A stretch of DNA of 64,000 bases from Capronia americana (lineage: Eukaryota; Ascomycota; Eurotiomycetes; Chaetothyriales; Herpotrichiellaceae): assembly GCA_016110215.1 (NCBI GenBank), contig JADWQD010000018.1, positions 806,001-870,000 on the forward strand, in the 5' to 3' direction. The position numbers were made by a program, and so were the translations under genes. Shown piece by piece: positions 21,564-32,323 of this stretch. How positions within the stretch are numbered: the stretch's first letter is position 1; each line of letters starts with the position of its first letter. The notes under the pieces are model-generated. The model made no database searches and was not told the origin of the DNA. It worked only from the letters and a program-made list of their open reading frames with translations.

Positions 21564-22400
21564 ATGCACGGCTCCTCCCTGCGCGCCGCACTGGCGAATG
21601 TTTTCCAGATCCCCCTCCGGCCAGCTCTGCGGAGCCCACAACTACCAGCTCGCGGACCCCTGCGCTCGACAAACCAACCCACAATCCGAGCGGGCATGCT
21701 TTCGAAGCCCCAGTTCTCAACAACCGCAATGCATAATGCGAGGAGTCGCGGCGGCGCGAGACCCGATAGGCGGATAAGTGCGTATTCCCTCTTCTCTCAC
21801 TCTCCTTGTATTCGTGCATGTGTGCATGTGTGCATGCCTGTGGAAAGCATGACTTCACTTCGTCATTGACGTCTACTACCTGGCCAAGTCCTATATTTCT
21901 GCGAAAACTGACCTTCCTTCGTGCCTTTCTTCTCAGCTTTGATCCGGTTCTTCCTGCACCACCCCACGACGCTCACGCCGCGGCCGCTCCGCTTCTCGCG
22001 AAACCGACACCTCCGACACTGGACGATCACGCGCGCGTGGAACCTGTACCGGCACAACGTGAAGAAGGCCCGCGAAATGGAGCTGGAGAGACAGTATAAC
22101 GCGATGAGGGACGCGAACGAGGAGCTGCGCCTCGGCGCCGGCGACGGGGGCCGCCTGTTCCGCAAGGCCCAGATGAAGACTGGGGTTTGGGGCCTCACCT
22201 CCGGCGCCAGGAAGGGCGGTGTCCCGATCGAGTATGCTAGGGGCTTGGTCGAGTGGGTGGGGAGTACTGGCGGGTTGGGCGTTGGGACACAGAGTGAGGC
22301 TGAGGGAGAGGGAGAGGGGGAAGGAGAGGGAGACGCGGCGGGCGCGAGTGCCGCGGCCAAGCAGGCTAAGATCTGGGATCACACGTGGAAGAGACATTGA
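21564..22400 (+). CDS. MRPL28: mitochondrial large-subunit ribosomal protein mL40 (MRPL28-like)
   Basis: Two exons, 21564-21777 and 21937-22400 (225 residues); intron 159 nt, donor GTGCGT, branch CTGAC, acceptor TTCTCAG. Splicing restores I-T-L-I-R-F-F-L-H-H-P, matching the fungal mL40 block (TLIRYxLxHPLTPRPLR) and followed by TPRPLRFSRNRHLRHWTI and R-A-W. The first 60 residues are Arg/Ser/Pro-rich without acidic residues, as for a mitochondrial presequence. Near the C-terminus is an odd Glu-Gly repeat (EGEGEGEGEG, encoded around 22304-22335) followed by Ala-rich sequence, an insertion not expected in the family; the terminal W-D-H-T-W-K-R fits orthologues. The family assignment rests on recalled motifs. 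Confidence 0.8.
21814..21836. repeat. short GTGCAT tandem repeat in the mL40 intron
   Basis: Roughly three copies of GTGCATGT lie inside the mL40 intron. A microsatellite; no function implied. Confidence 0.7.
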
Positions 22401-23161
22401 TGCTCGTAGGCGAGTAGAGCGAGGGGACCGAGGGAATCATTGCTGGAGCCTATACTGGTGGATGGTGGCTTCTGAGGCAAGCAAGCGGCGCCCTGGAAGT
22501 GGCTTTGAAGGAAACGCCCTTGGCTTAGGAGGAATTGGTATGTATTATCGAGTTAGAAGGGACGAGCCAATGGCCCGAGTGCAAGTCTGGATTGAGTCTG
22601 GGTAATCGTCTGAAAACCCAGAGGGCTTGATTGGTTGCAAAGCAACATTGGTGATATCTACACAGCGAAGATGACGCCCGACGCAACCGGTGCCGATACT
22701 GGAGAGGGTCGTACCTGCCTTCGGTCGAAGCGGCCAGGAAAGGATGAGCAAGTCTCGCTTAAAGGAACCGTCAAGATCATTGGAGCAGCAGCGTATATGT
22801 ACAACGAGAGCCTGCTGTCAACTTTTAACTTTCTCTCCCAATGACGCCAAGCCGCCCATATCTTCGACCACATGGCCCGCTGAACTCCAAGAGTAACGGT
22901 CTTTCGTAGAATGTCCATCGTCGTTGCCAATTCGCTAAGATTCAGTAAGAAGTTGGTCGTTAGACATGCATTACAAGCATGATATGGGCAAAGGGGACGT
23001 ATATGCCGGCTGAGCATTCTCGGTCCCATGGTAACCAGGTCAATCTTGGGAGGTCCAGTTGCGCCATTCCTGATGGATGACAGGTCTGGTAGAGCGATGT
23101 CGAATTGTCCTCGATTCAATGCTCAGAAAATTAGTCGCCTCGTCTTGTCCGTCGCGAGACT
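22401..23161. other. convergent intergenic region mL40 / Rho2-like
   Basis: About 760 bp between the 3' ends of two converging genes. A minus-strand open frame (22658-23119) lies downstream of the Rho gene but has no recognisable content. Confidence 0.5.
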
Positions 23162-23822
23162 TCATAGAATAACACAGCATCCACCTCCACCTTGTTTGCC
23201 GTTGAAAGTCAAAAGAGCAGCTCTGGTGGCAGCCTCGAAGACATCGTCAACTCCTTCACCGGTCAAACTCGAGCACTCGAGATATTTCCGCGCGCCGCAT
23301 TGCTGGGCCATCTCTGCGCCTTCTCTTGGACTGACGAACCTTAGGCTCTTCTTGCGCATCTCCTCTATGGCGATGGGATCTTCTCTCAAATCCTTCTTTA
23401 GGCCGACCAGAATGACAGGCACATCTGGACATCGTTCGCGGGCTTCCTCGATCCACTTATGCCGTACATTCTCTAGACTGTCTGGACTGTCGACACTAAA
23501 GCCGATAAGAATGACGTGTGATTTCGCATACGCCAGCGGCCGGAGTCTTTCGTAGTCTTCCTGACCTGCTGTGTCCCATAGGGCCAGCTGCACTGACCGG
23601 CCATCGACGCGACAATCTGTGACGTAGTTCTCAAAGACGGTCGGTACGTAGTGTGTTGGGAAGTAACCGAGAGTGAAGACTGATAATAGTGAGGTTTTGC
23701 CGCAGGCGCCGTCACCGATGATAACGAGTTTCCTGTTGGTGAGTTAGCCACGGGATCCAGATTTCAGCCGTTGGGCAACCATACCTTCTCATGACATTCT
23801 GTTGAGCCTGACTTTGAGCCAT
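23162..23822 (-). CDS. Rho-family small GTPase, Rho2/RhoB-like
   Basis: Two exons, 23822-23785 and 23732-23162 (202 residues); 52-nt intron, donor GTATGG, branch CTAAC, acceptor CAACAG. Seen: P-loop GDGACGKTS (19-27), effector loop YVPTVFENY, DTAGQE (66-71), Rho-insert region KKDLREDPIAIEEMRKK, and the CAAX box CVIL with an adjacent Cys. CAAX ending in Leu predicts geranylgeranylation; the extra Cys is a likely palmitoylation site, as in Rho2. The hypervariable tail is short and Gly-rich rather than polybasic, which argues against Rho1. Rho2-type GTPases act at the plasma membrane in cell-wall integrity and alpha-glucan synthesis. Divergent from NST1. Confidence 0.93.
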
Positions 23823-24859
23823 GGTTGTGGAATCTCTTGTGGCTCCGTCCGCGAAGCAGCGAGGTCACACTGCTGTGCGATCAATGGATGGACGGATGGA
23901 TGAAGAGGCTACGACGAATACAAGCAGTCGCGAGGCGGGTGGAGAGGATGAAGAGATGGGAAGAGCCCAAGTCTTAAATCGACAGGCCAAGGGCCAGCTG
24001 AAGTGAAGTCAAGCGAAGTGGATTTGGGGTGGTGTAACTGGACACAACTGAGGTCGCATGCAGCGGGTATCTTCACCCACCGGCACCCGGCACTGCCAGC
24101 CGCGGTTTGTTGATGTACTTGAGGATTGAGTATCGTGGCTCTGGGAGTCTGAGACTAGTTCACTGGGAGTCGGTGGGGTCCAAATGTGAAGAGGTATGGC
24201 TGTTTGAGGCGCAGCCAGGAATAGTGCTTGCTTGTCACTCGATGGATAATGATGCAACGGCAGAGAGTGGAGGTGCGATGCTGGTCGGTCAGAGCGCGCG
24301 GACACTCAGTCTACGAGCCAGGCCAAGATGTTGCTGAGGGTATTGAAGGCGGGTGAAGTGAGCTGAAGCTGTGGTGTAGTAAATACTGGAAGTGACTGAG
24401 AGAGAGTTGGGCTGAATTGCTCCGGGCTTGCGTTTGCCAGGCTCACAGCGAGTCAGGCAGCGTCACTTCTCAGGCAGCGCACAGGCCCGTCAAGCGCAAG
24501 TTGCCTGTCTCGAGGCTCCGTCGCCGCCCCACGGAAGCGAACTGGACTGAACTGCTGGACTGCAGTCACTGTCACGGTCACTGTTCAACAACCAACGACT
24601 TCCCCTACACTCGCCAAACACTTGGAGCCACGCACCTTCCTGCCGCACCCTCCTGCTGCACCCTCGCTCTCTGCCTCGATTTCCTCTCTCGGTGCTCGCC
24701 ATTATTCGAAATCCATAACGCTCCGTCCGCTCCCTCTTCCCTCCCGATTTGTGATACCCCACCAGCAGTGAAAACCACGACCAGCCCGACTTTGATGTCA
24801 AGCTCGTCCGATCAAGGTCGCTATCGGGCTTAGCCGTGCTCGTTGACTGCGTTGGCACC
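23823..24859. promoter_or_regulatory. shared divergent promoter, Rho2-like / NST1
   Basis: About 1 kb between two divergent starts, with a CT-rich leader at 24600-24800 before NST1. No additional gene was seen. Confidence 0.5.
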
Positions 24860-27800
24860 ATGCCATCTAAGAAGAAAGCCAACACTCAGGTTCATCCCGC
24901 CGTCCCACAGCCACTGCCCTTGAAGAAGAATGCCCCTACACTACCCCTGCCAAACTCGGGCCCAGCCACTTCCTCCACCCCGTCGTTGAACAGTCAGACT
25001 GCTGCCACCAAAACAGATGCCGATCTCAGAACGGGTGACACCACTGAGTCCGCCGGAGAGCCCGCTCCGACCCCGGCTGTCAACCGCAAAAAGCAGAAGA
25101 GACGAGAGAAAGAGGCAGCAAAACGAGCCGCGGGGCAGGACAAAGCCGAAAAGGCTCTTCCGAATGGCCACGTAACCACGGGTCCCCAGCCAAATGGCCA
25201 ATTGCCGCCAGTCAAACAAGGCAGAGGTCCGGTTAAGGGCTTTTTCACCGAGGAGCCGGACTACCCAGATCCAGCATATCCCGACATTGAGAGCCCCGAA
25301 GAAGCATTTTACAGCGGCGATGAGGATCCAAACGACGCAGAAGGTGCAGATGCGGTCCGCGACAGTTCGTGGCTAAATACGAGCAAGCGAAAAAAGTCAA
25401 AGACGACAAACGAGACCCTGTCTAGGACTTCCACCATGCTATCTCGCTCCAACATCCCACCTCTGTCAAGTGCAGCTATGCGAGCCTCGCAACGTTTGTC
25501 GAGCGATCACATCTGGAACACTTCCACCCAGGCCGAGCGAGAGAACATCAAGCAGTTTTGGCTGGAGCTAGGTGAAGACGAGCGGAGATCGTTGGTCAAG
25601 GTCGAGAAGGAGGCTGTGCTGCGAAAGATGAAGGAACAGCAGAAGCACTCTTGTAGTTGCTCCGTCTGCGGTCGGAAGCGGACAGCCATCGAAGAGGAAT
25701 TAGAGGTGCTTTACGACGCCTACTATGAGGAACTCGAGCAATTCGCCAATCACAACACTGACCTCTCGCAACCGCCCCATCTGATGCCACCCCGAACCCC
25801 GTATAACAGAACGCATCCTATGGCCGGCTCCTATCCTTCGAAGAGTCGAATAAACGAGATCGATGAAGACGAGGAGGATCTCGAAGACGACGACGAAGAG
25901 GAAGAGTACGATGATGAGGACGACGAAGGCTACAGCGACGATGAAGGCGAGCTTGACGATCATGGATTGCCGCCTGGTCCTCCCGATTTCTTCCAGTTCG
26001 GCAACTCTCTCACGGTCAAGGGTCTGGACTAACTGTTAATCCGTTTGGCGAGGCAGGACTGACACATTGTACAGATGGCATCCTTACGGTAGCAGATGAT
26101 CTGCTCAAAAACGATGGGAAGCATTTCATTGACATGATGGAGCAATTGGCGGAGAGACGCATGCAACGTGAGGAAGAAATTCGTTATCCTTCCTCGGCTT
26201 TTGCTCATCGAAATCTCCATCAAGGTCACAATCATCCTCCCATAGATGATGATGATGATTATGACGACGAGGAGGACGACGAGGAATATGACTCGCAAGA
26301 AGAGGACGACTATGAGGGCGATGACATGGTCAGTGCTGCTCAACAACCTGGTGTGCACCCTCTGACAGATTTGCCCTAGGACTCCATGACCGAAGAACAG
26401 CGCATGGAAGAAGGTCGCCGAATGTTCCAAATCTTTGCCGCTCGAATGTTTGAGCAACGTGTCCTGACGGCATATCGAGAGAAAGTGGCAGCAGAACGAC
26501 AAAAGAAGCTACTCGAAGAACTCGACGAAGAAACTCGCCTGGATACCCAAAGAGAAGCAAAGAAGGCCCGAGAAGCTGCCAAGAAGAAGGAGAAGAAGCG
26601 GCTCCAAAAGCAAGTCAAAGACGAGGAGAAGGCCAAGAAAGATGCTGAGAAGGCTGCTCAAGAGGCTGCTGCCCGAGTAGCCGAAGAGAAGAGGTTAGAG
26701 GAGCAGCGCCAGCGCCGAGAAGAACAGAGAAAGAAACGAGAGGCTGAGAAGAAGGCTGCTGAGGAAGAAAGACTTCGCAAGGAGGCCGAAAAGCACCGGA
26801 AGCAGCAAGAAGCACGCGATCGGCAGCTCGAACAAGAACGCAAGGCCCGCGAAGCCAAAGAACGCGAGCGCCTGAAGCGAGAAGAGGCCAAGAAGAAGGA
26901 ACGGGAGGAACGGGAAGCCAAAGAAAAAGAGGCCAGGGACCGGAAAGCCAAAGAGGAACTAGAGAAGAAGGCTCAAGACGACCACATCCGCAAGCAAAAG
27001 GAGGTTGTGCTCAAGTCAGAAAGGGAAGTCAGGGATCGTGCGCCTCAACACCAGCCGCCGAAGCAACAGCCGGTAGCACTTCCGCCAGGCTTGCAACCAC
27101 CATCCCGAGGCCCTAGCATACATTCTCCTCATGTTGCTATTGCCACTCCGGCCGTTCCTCCTAAGATTCCAACGCCTATACGCAACAGACAGCCTTCACA
27201 GCCTGGTCCGGCTTCGCATGGCTCGTCGCCACCATCACAAAAGGCCAGCACCGATATCTCGAGAAGTTCCGTGTCTCCAGCCACAACTTTCGTGCCTCAA
27301 ACTCCTGCACAGGGTCAGCCCGCAAAGACACATGGTCAAGCTCCGCCATTGCACCACCCGCAGCCTTCCGCCCCGAGATCGCCACTGAATAATCACGGGC
27401 GAGGACAATATCCATTCCACATGAACGGCCTGCCAGGATTGGGAGTCAATGGTCCGCCGATGGGGCCTCCTGGAATGATGCCGAGTATGATGCCGCCCAT
27501 GATGTATCAAGCTCCTCCGATGATGAATCAGCAGAGATTCGCTCAGAATGGCCTGCAATATCCACCTGGATTTCCTCGGCCGTTCCAGCCAGGTCAGCAG
27601 ATGCCATTTGTCCCACATCCTCAAGGCCAAGCACCTCCGATGGTTAATCAGCAACCCGTGGCGCCAAAGCCACAGGGCCACTCGAGACAGCCGTCCAACG
27701 AGCACACACTCATAGGCCGTCCCGGAGGATTAGGCCCCATTGCTCGACCATCAAGCACGACGCCAGACAAGCAGAAACCGATACAAAAGACGCCAGATGC

Positions 27801-28551
27801 CGAGGTGGAGCAGTTGACTACACAGCTGGGTAGCAAAGCCCTGTTGGACGATTCAGATGCACCATTTGATACCGCCGACCCACGAGCAAGTCTCCCACCT
27901 GTTGGTCCACCAGGATCTACTAGGCTACCCTTCGTAGGCAGTTTTCCGGACCACAAGCAAGAACCTTTTGGAATGGGTGGTCCTGGTTGGGGCGGGTTCA
28001 ACCCTGCCATGGCTCCGAGTTCCAACTGGGGACCTCCTGGCGTCCAGCGACCTAGCCCGGGTTGGGGACAGCCGCCATTCGGGGCTATTGGTGGCCCTCA
28101 GCCTATCTCAAGGTCACATCTACCTCGTCCGATCGCAGTAAGACTGATGCTTGTCCAAGCTTGTCGTCAGCTGTCCCAAATTCCTGCCGCTAGTGCCGAA
28201 GGTTATCACCCAGTTCAAGCAGTTCTGCGTCAACTAGAAACTCTCAAAGTACCGGGAGAGGCATCGGTGTCTATGGACGAGATGCTGGGAATTTGCGATA
28301 CGGAGGGCAATTCACAGAACGGTGGTGGGTCCTTCGAAGTGATCATGGACAAAGCCAGAGGTCAAGTGGTCAAGTTTGTCGAAGACGCCCCAAGCCAACC
28401 ACCCAGAGGCAGCGTGGGAGAGATTGGCAGTCCTATCCTGGGACACAGTCAACACATCCACCACACAAGTCCACTTGGAGGCATTGTCGGGCAGCCAGTT
28501 GGTCCAGTCGGCCAAACGAGCAGCTTTGGACCTCCTGGTCGGAACTTCTAG
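24860..28551 (+). CDS. NST1: stress response protein Nst1
   Basis: Three exons: 24860-26021, 26075-26328, 26380-28551 (1195 residues); introns of 53 and 51 nt with CTGAC branch points. First ATG is 24860. Order of regions: basic KKK-rich N-terminus; a conserved block (RENIKQFWLELGEDERRSLV, about 228-247) with a CSCSVCGRK Cys cluster just after; two acidic Asp/Glu runs (about 330-370 and 440-470); the family core G-I-L-T-V-A-D-D-L-L-K-N-D; a long Glu/Lys/Arg coiled coil (about 475-690); a Pro/Gln/Met-rich disordered region; and a conserved C-terminal helical part near residues 1050-1140. Nst1 proteins act as negative regulators in salt tolerance; coiled coil and low complexity fit an assembly role. 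Exon junctions were chosen because they rejoin the core block. Confidence 0.93.
25846..25965 (+). repeat. Asp/Glu-coding low-complexity tract in NST1
   Basis: Reiterated GAC/GAT/GAG/GAA codons. A second similar tract lies at 26245-26325 in exon 2. They encode acidic disordered segments. Confidence 0.7.
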
Positions 28552-29273
28552 TGGTTGACTCCGCCTAGAGTCAAAACGGGGAGAGAGCAGCAGGTAGAGC
28601 ATGCTAAGAATTACCGCTCACTGCTGCAGCTGCACGCCCAGCAGTATCGGAGGAGCATGTCGGCAACCTAGCCGTGCCGACATGGCCACTCCGGTTTCAC
28701 TTGTTCGCTAAGTTTGGTTTGCGAAGGCGCGGTCTTTTTCCGTGCAAAGTCTTCTTTTGGGCTTCTTCTAGAGGCAGGACCGGTATCCGATTAGGGACCG
28801 TATGTAAGAGCACCAGTATCTCTTGGTGATGCTCACCGTCCACAAGAGGCACACATTGCCATATCAAGGCAAATTTGGCTCTTTATGGCTCAATAGCTGA
28901 ATACTGTCGGTGCATCCTCAAACACTGCAGAGTTAACTGTCTTGATTGTCGCCGCTCATTCGTGGAATAGTATTGTGACTATGGAGTCTTGGCTCCCATC
29001 CATGCCAAACCAACATCTCTTGTATAGGAGATTATTGATCGAACGTCGACGGAAACCGTCGGTGGCAATCGTCGGAATTATACATCTAATTTGTTGTTTA
29101 TGACAGTGTCTATGATACAGAGATCCGCGTGTCTCCCATAATCACTTCACGCACATAGAATCACCTCTCTATTGGTGCATTGTATTCTCCTTCCGGGCCT
29201 CCTCAGTCCGTCCGCTCTGGCCACAGTGACAATTTTCTCCACTCCACGTTCTTCCCCTTCTTCAACCGTCCTC
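28552..29273. other. convergent intergenic region NST1 / MTG2
   Basis: About 720 bp between two 3' ends. No gene, RNA or repeat recognised. Confidence 0.5.
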
Positions 29274-31277
29274 TCACTGGCCCTGTCCCACGACAAGACT
29301 ATCCAACACTCCAGCCGTATAGCGAACAACCCTATCGATGCCCTCCCCACGAATCGCACTCACGGGAATGGCAGCGATACGCGATTTCCAACCGTTGGGC
29401 TTCCCGCTTGGATGGGCGACGGCGCCGCGTTCGACGGATTTCATGTACCGTTGCAAGGATAGGAAGTTGGATTGTGTGGATGGAGATGGAGATGGAGATG
29501 TGGATGCGGATGTGGATACAGATGTTGGGTCCCCACCACTGCCACTATTACTGGTATTCCCACGAGAGGCGTTGGTGAGAATGGAGGGTATGTCTGCTTT
29601 CGTGGCGATCACGAACCACGGTTTCGCGCTAATGGGCGGGTATTGCAGTGGTTGGAGGCCCGGTTTCCCGCTGGAGTAGGAAGGCGAAGGGGAAGGGAAG
29701 ATGGAGATCGGAGCGCCTTCTTCGTTGAAGAGGCCACTACCTCCGTGGGCTCCCCCTCCTGGCGCCGAAGCAGGCGAACGGGCTTCGAATGGCGACCAGG
29801 TGACCGTTTCGCCGTGTTGTTCCGACTGCGCGTTGAGTTCGCGGTCGCGGAGGTTCTCGTACTCGCTGACTTCCTTCCACAAGGATTTGAGTTGGGCTAC
29901 GGCGTCCCCGGCGGATAGGTCGACGACGAAGGCCAGGATCCGCGCGCGTTCAATGTGTCGGAGGAAGGAGAGGCCGAGGCCCTTGTCCAGGTGTGCGTCC
30001 TCGATCAGGCCGGGGATGTCTGCGATGGTGAATTGCTGGCGGGGGATGATGGTCGTGGATGTGGATGTAGTAGAGTCTGACGTGTGGGAAGAGGGGCCCG
30101 GCGACGACGAGGGCACACCACTCCGCACAAGAGGTCGGCCGACGTTGTTGTCGAGAATCACGGTGCCAATGGTGGGCGATAGGGTTGTGAACGCCCAGTC
30201 CCCAATGCGGGTGCGGGAGTTCGAAATCGCGCGCGTGAGGGTACTTTTGCCGGCGTTAGGCAAGCCGACCAGCCCGACGTCGGCGAGCAGTTTCAGCTCG
30301 AGTTCCAGCTTGATACGCACGCCCAGGGCGCCCTTGGTGGCGTATTTGGGCTTCGGATCTTCTTTGGTCGCGAAGTGCGGGTTTCCTAGGCCGCCTATTG
30401 CGCCCGCGACGAGGAGAATGGGACTTTCCATCCGTTTGTCCAGGTCCAGTGTTATGGGCGCGGGGGGTTGTAGGACGGACAGATGTGAGCGGCGGGGTTT
30501 CATGATCGACGAGGTCAGCGAAGGAAGGGTGTTGGCGACTTGCTTCCTGTCGGCGGTGGTGGTGGCGCCCGCGTAGATGACGAACTTGTTCCGCAGGCCG
30601 CTCTGTTCGGGCGGGAGGGACAAGATCTCGTCGTCTGTCATCGTAGCGCGGAGTTCCCTCAGGCGGTGTTCCTCCTCTGCAGCGGGATCGCTCCGCCAGA
30701 TCTCCCGCACGACCGTGCCCACGGGAACTTGGAGGCAGATGTCCTCTCCTCGTCGCCCGCCTTGGGATTTGCCTTGTCCGCCGATGCCCCGTCCTGCTTT
30801 TATGATCCCCCTACGGGCTATCTTGTGGAGGGACGTCTGCCCCGGCACGGCTTGGATGTAGATGCTTCCTCCACTGCCGCCGTCGCCGCCGTTGGGTGGT
30901 CCATCAGAGATGTGGACATCGCGGAGGAAGGAGACGCAGCCGGACCCGCCGCTGCCGGAGGCTACGGTTATGACGCATTTGTCGATGAAGATGCTGCGGG
31001 AGTAGTCGTCTGGGGTGGGGTTGAGATGCGTTGAGGTTGGTGTTGCTGTCGATGGTGAGGTGGGTGGATGTGAAGGCGGAGGTGGTTCGAGAGCGCTGGC
31101 CCGGAGGGAGGCATTCTGATCAGAGAGAGAAGTGTTGTAGACACGTGCAGTCCGGTGCAAGTGTCGGTGTATGTGCTTTGGTAGACGCAAACAATGAGAG
31201 GGAAGCGCTTTCGAGGTCGATTGGAAGATGCAGGGGTACAGAAAGGGCATCAGTGTGCCGGACACTGAATTCATCAT
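29274..31277 (-). CDS. MTG2: mitochondrial Obg-family GTPase
   Basis: Single exon, 667 residues from ATG 31277 (a second ATG follows at 31274). The Gly-rich Obg fold is clear: ASGSGGSGCVSFLRD, PNGGDGGSGGSIYI, GRGIGGQGKSQGG and GAIGGLGNPHFAT. The G domain has G1 GLPNAGKST, G2/G3 with FTTLSPTIG and DIPGLIEDAH, G4 as ATKAD, and SAIRGEG. The N-terminus is basic, Ser/His/Arg-rich and consistent with a mitochondrial presequence. Yeast Mtg2 acts in mitochondrial large-ribosomal-subunit assembly. Unusual long Ser/Thr/Pro/Gly insertions separate the G motifs (about residues 380-415, 490-530 and 560-600). Confidence 0.94.
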   Translation of the reverse strand: MMNSVSGTLMPFLYPCIFQSTSKALPSHCLRLPKHIHRHLHRTARVYNTSLSDQNASLRASALEPPPPSHPPTSPSTATPTSTHLNPTPDDYSRSIFIDKCVITVASGSGGSGCVSFLRDVHISDGPPNGGDGGSGGSIYIQAVPGQTSLHKIARRGIIKAGRGIGGQGKSQGGRRGEDICLQVPVGTVVREIWRSDPAAEEEHRLRELRATMTDDEILSLPPEQSGLRNKFVIYAGATTTADRKQVANTLPSLTSSIMKPRRSHLSVLQPPAPITLDLDKRMESPILLVAGAIGGLGNPHFATKEDPKPKYATKGALGVRIKLELELKLLADVGLVGLPNAGKSTLTRAISNSRTRIGDWAFTTLSPTIGTVILDNNVGRPLVRSGVPSSSPGPSSHTSDSTTSTSTTIIPRQQFTIADIPGLIEDAHLDKGLGLSFLRHIERARILAFVVDLSAGDAVAQLKSLWKEVSEYENLRDRELNAQSEQHGETVTWSPFEARSPASAPGGGAHGGSGLFNEEGAPISIFPSPSPSYSSGKPGLQPLQYPPISAKPWFVIATKADIPSILTNASRGNTSNSGSGGDPTSVSTSASTSPSPSPSTQSNFLSLQRYMKSVERGAVAHPSGKPNGWKSRIAAIPVSAIRGEGIDRVVRYTAGVLDSLVVGQGQ

Positions 31278-32323
31278 CACCTATGGTTCGGAGCTGGTCT
31301 ACCACATCCTCCTCTATTGCATCGAGCCAGGCTCCAACTTGTTCTGCACCGGTCTCCTGGGCGTTGAACGCGTTGAAGAAAAAAAGTTGGTGGCTCAGGT
31401 CGCGGGCGGAGCGGAATTGTCACCGAGAAGCGATGCACTCCTCCGGATTGTCATTACGAAGCCACGTGCTCCTCCGTATGTCAGCTCACCGTTGAAAGCG
31501 TGCGTGGGCCACACAGTGACCTCAACAAAGCTTGGCCATTTGCTTATTCTTGCGTTGTCCCTGGTCGTTTTCATCCCTCGAACACCACAAGCTTCCCCCT
31601 GAGTGCCCGTGACAAGCTTAGCCTGGAAGCAAGAGTCGGGGATGCGAACGCTTTTCGGGGCAGCGTCGGTTGAGGTTTGCTGCGTTTGTGGTTGGGGAGG
31701 AGAAATGCCGCGGTAGATCGCCAGGGGTACGAGAAGCTCTCCAAACGCAGGTACTTTCACGACGTACATCTCGTTTGTCTCCAACTATCTCCAATCTCGA
31801 GCGGAACGATGGATGAACCACTACTGAGGTCGTGGGGGCAGGTAATGCCATATCGATGAGGCTACAACCCCCATGTCGTACAGAGCAATATGGCTACAGC
31901 TGGAGAGCACAGCATCTACCCCGTGCACGTATGGCTCGTAGATTGAGGGCGGCGTGACCCCACGAGGCATTCCATGGATACTCAAATCATACCGTCTAAG
32001 GCAATGACAAGCCTTGGCAGCAGCGGTGTGACTGACGACAGAGATCTCGGTTCAATGCCAAAGTCGCGGAACCCACGTGCTCTGGCTTCGGTAAGCATGG
32101 CCGACATCATCGATATGACCTCCACATGGGTGGGTGCGAATGGGTGTGCTCAGCCTATTGTGCAGACGCAGCGAGGTTGCTGCACGAAAGGGCTTTCATA
32201 CACCGAACATCAGAGAGGCTTAGAGAGGCAGCTAGGCTTCTTGACTTGTGTCTCACTCTCTGGTTTATGGACTATTGGCATCTTTCAATGGCAGGTCAGG
32301 ACCTTCGGGGCATCATTCAATAA
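31278..32323. other. MTG2 upstream region and 3' side of the MBL-fold gene
   Basis: About 1 kb. It holds the MTG2 promoter and one doubtful minus-strand frame at 31395-31769 (listed separately). Otherwise nothing was recognised. Confidence 0.4.
31395..31769 (-). CDS. doubtful small hypothetical protein
   Basis: A 124-residue frame from ATG 31769 (MYVVKVPAFGELLVPLAIYR at its start) to a TGA at 31395, on the same strand as and just upstream of MTG2. Its residue composition is protein-like and third positions are mixed. There is no family signature, no signal peptide and no clear splice partner, so it could equally be part of the MTG2 5' leader. Kept only as a candidate. Confidence 0.2.
   Translation of the reverse strand: MYVVKVPAFGELLVPLAIYRGISPPQPQTQQTSTDAAPKSVRIPDSCFQAKLVTGTQGEACGVRGMKTTRDNARISKWPSFVEVTVWPTHAFNGELTYGGARGFVMTIRRSASLLGDNSAPPAT

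Noticed and set aside
22658..23119. Minus-strand frame downstream of the Rho2-like gene
   Set aside because: Starts without ATG in good context, no domain; probably 3' UTR of the Rho2-like gene.
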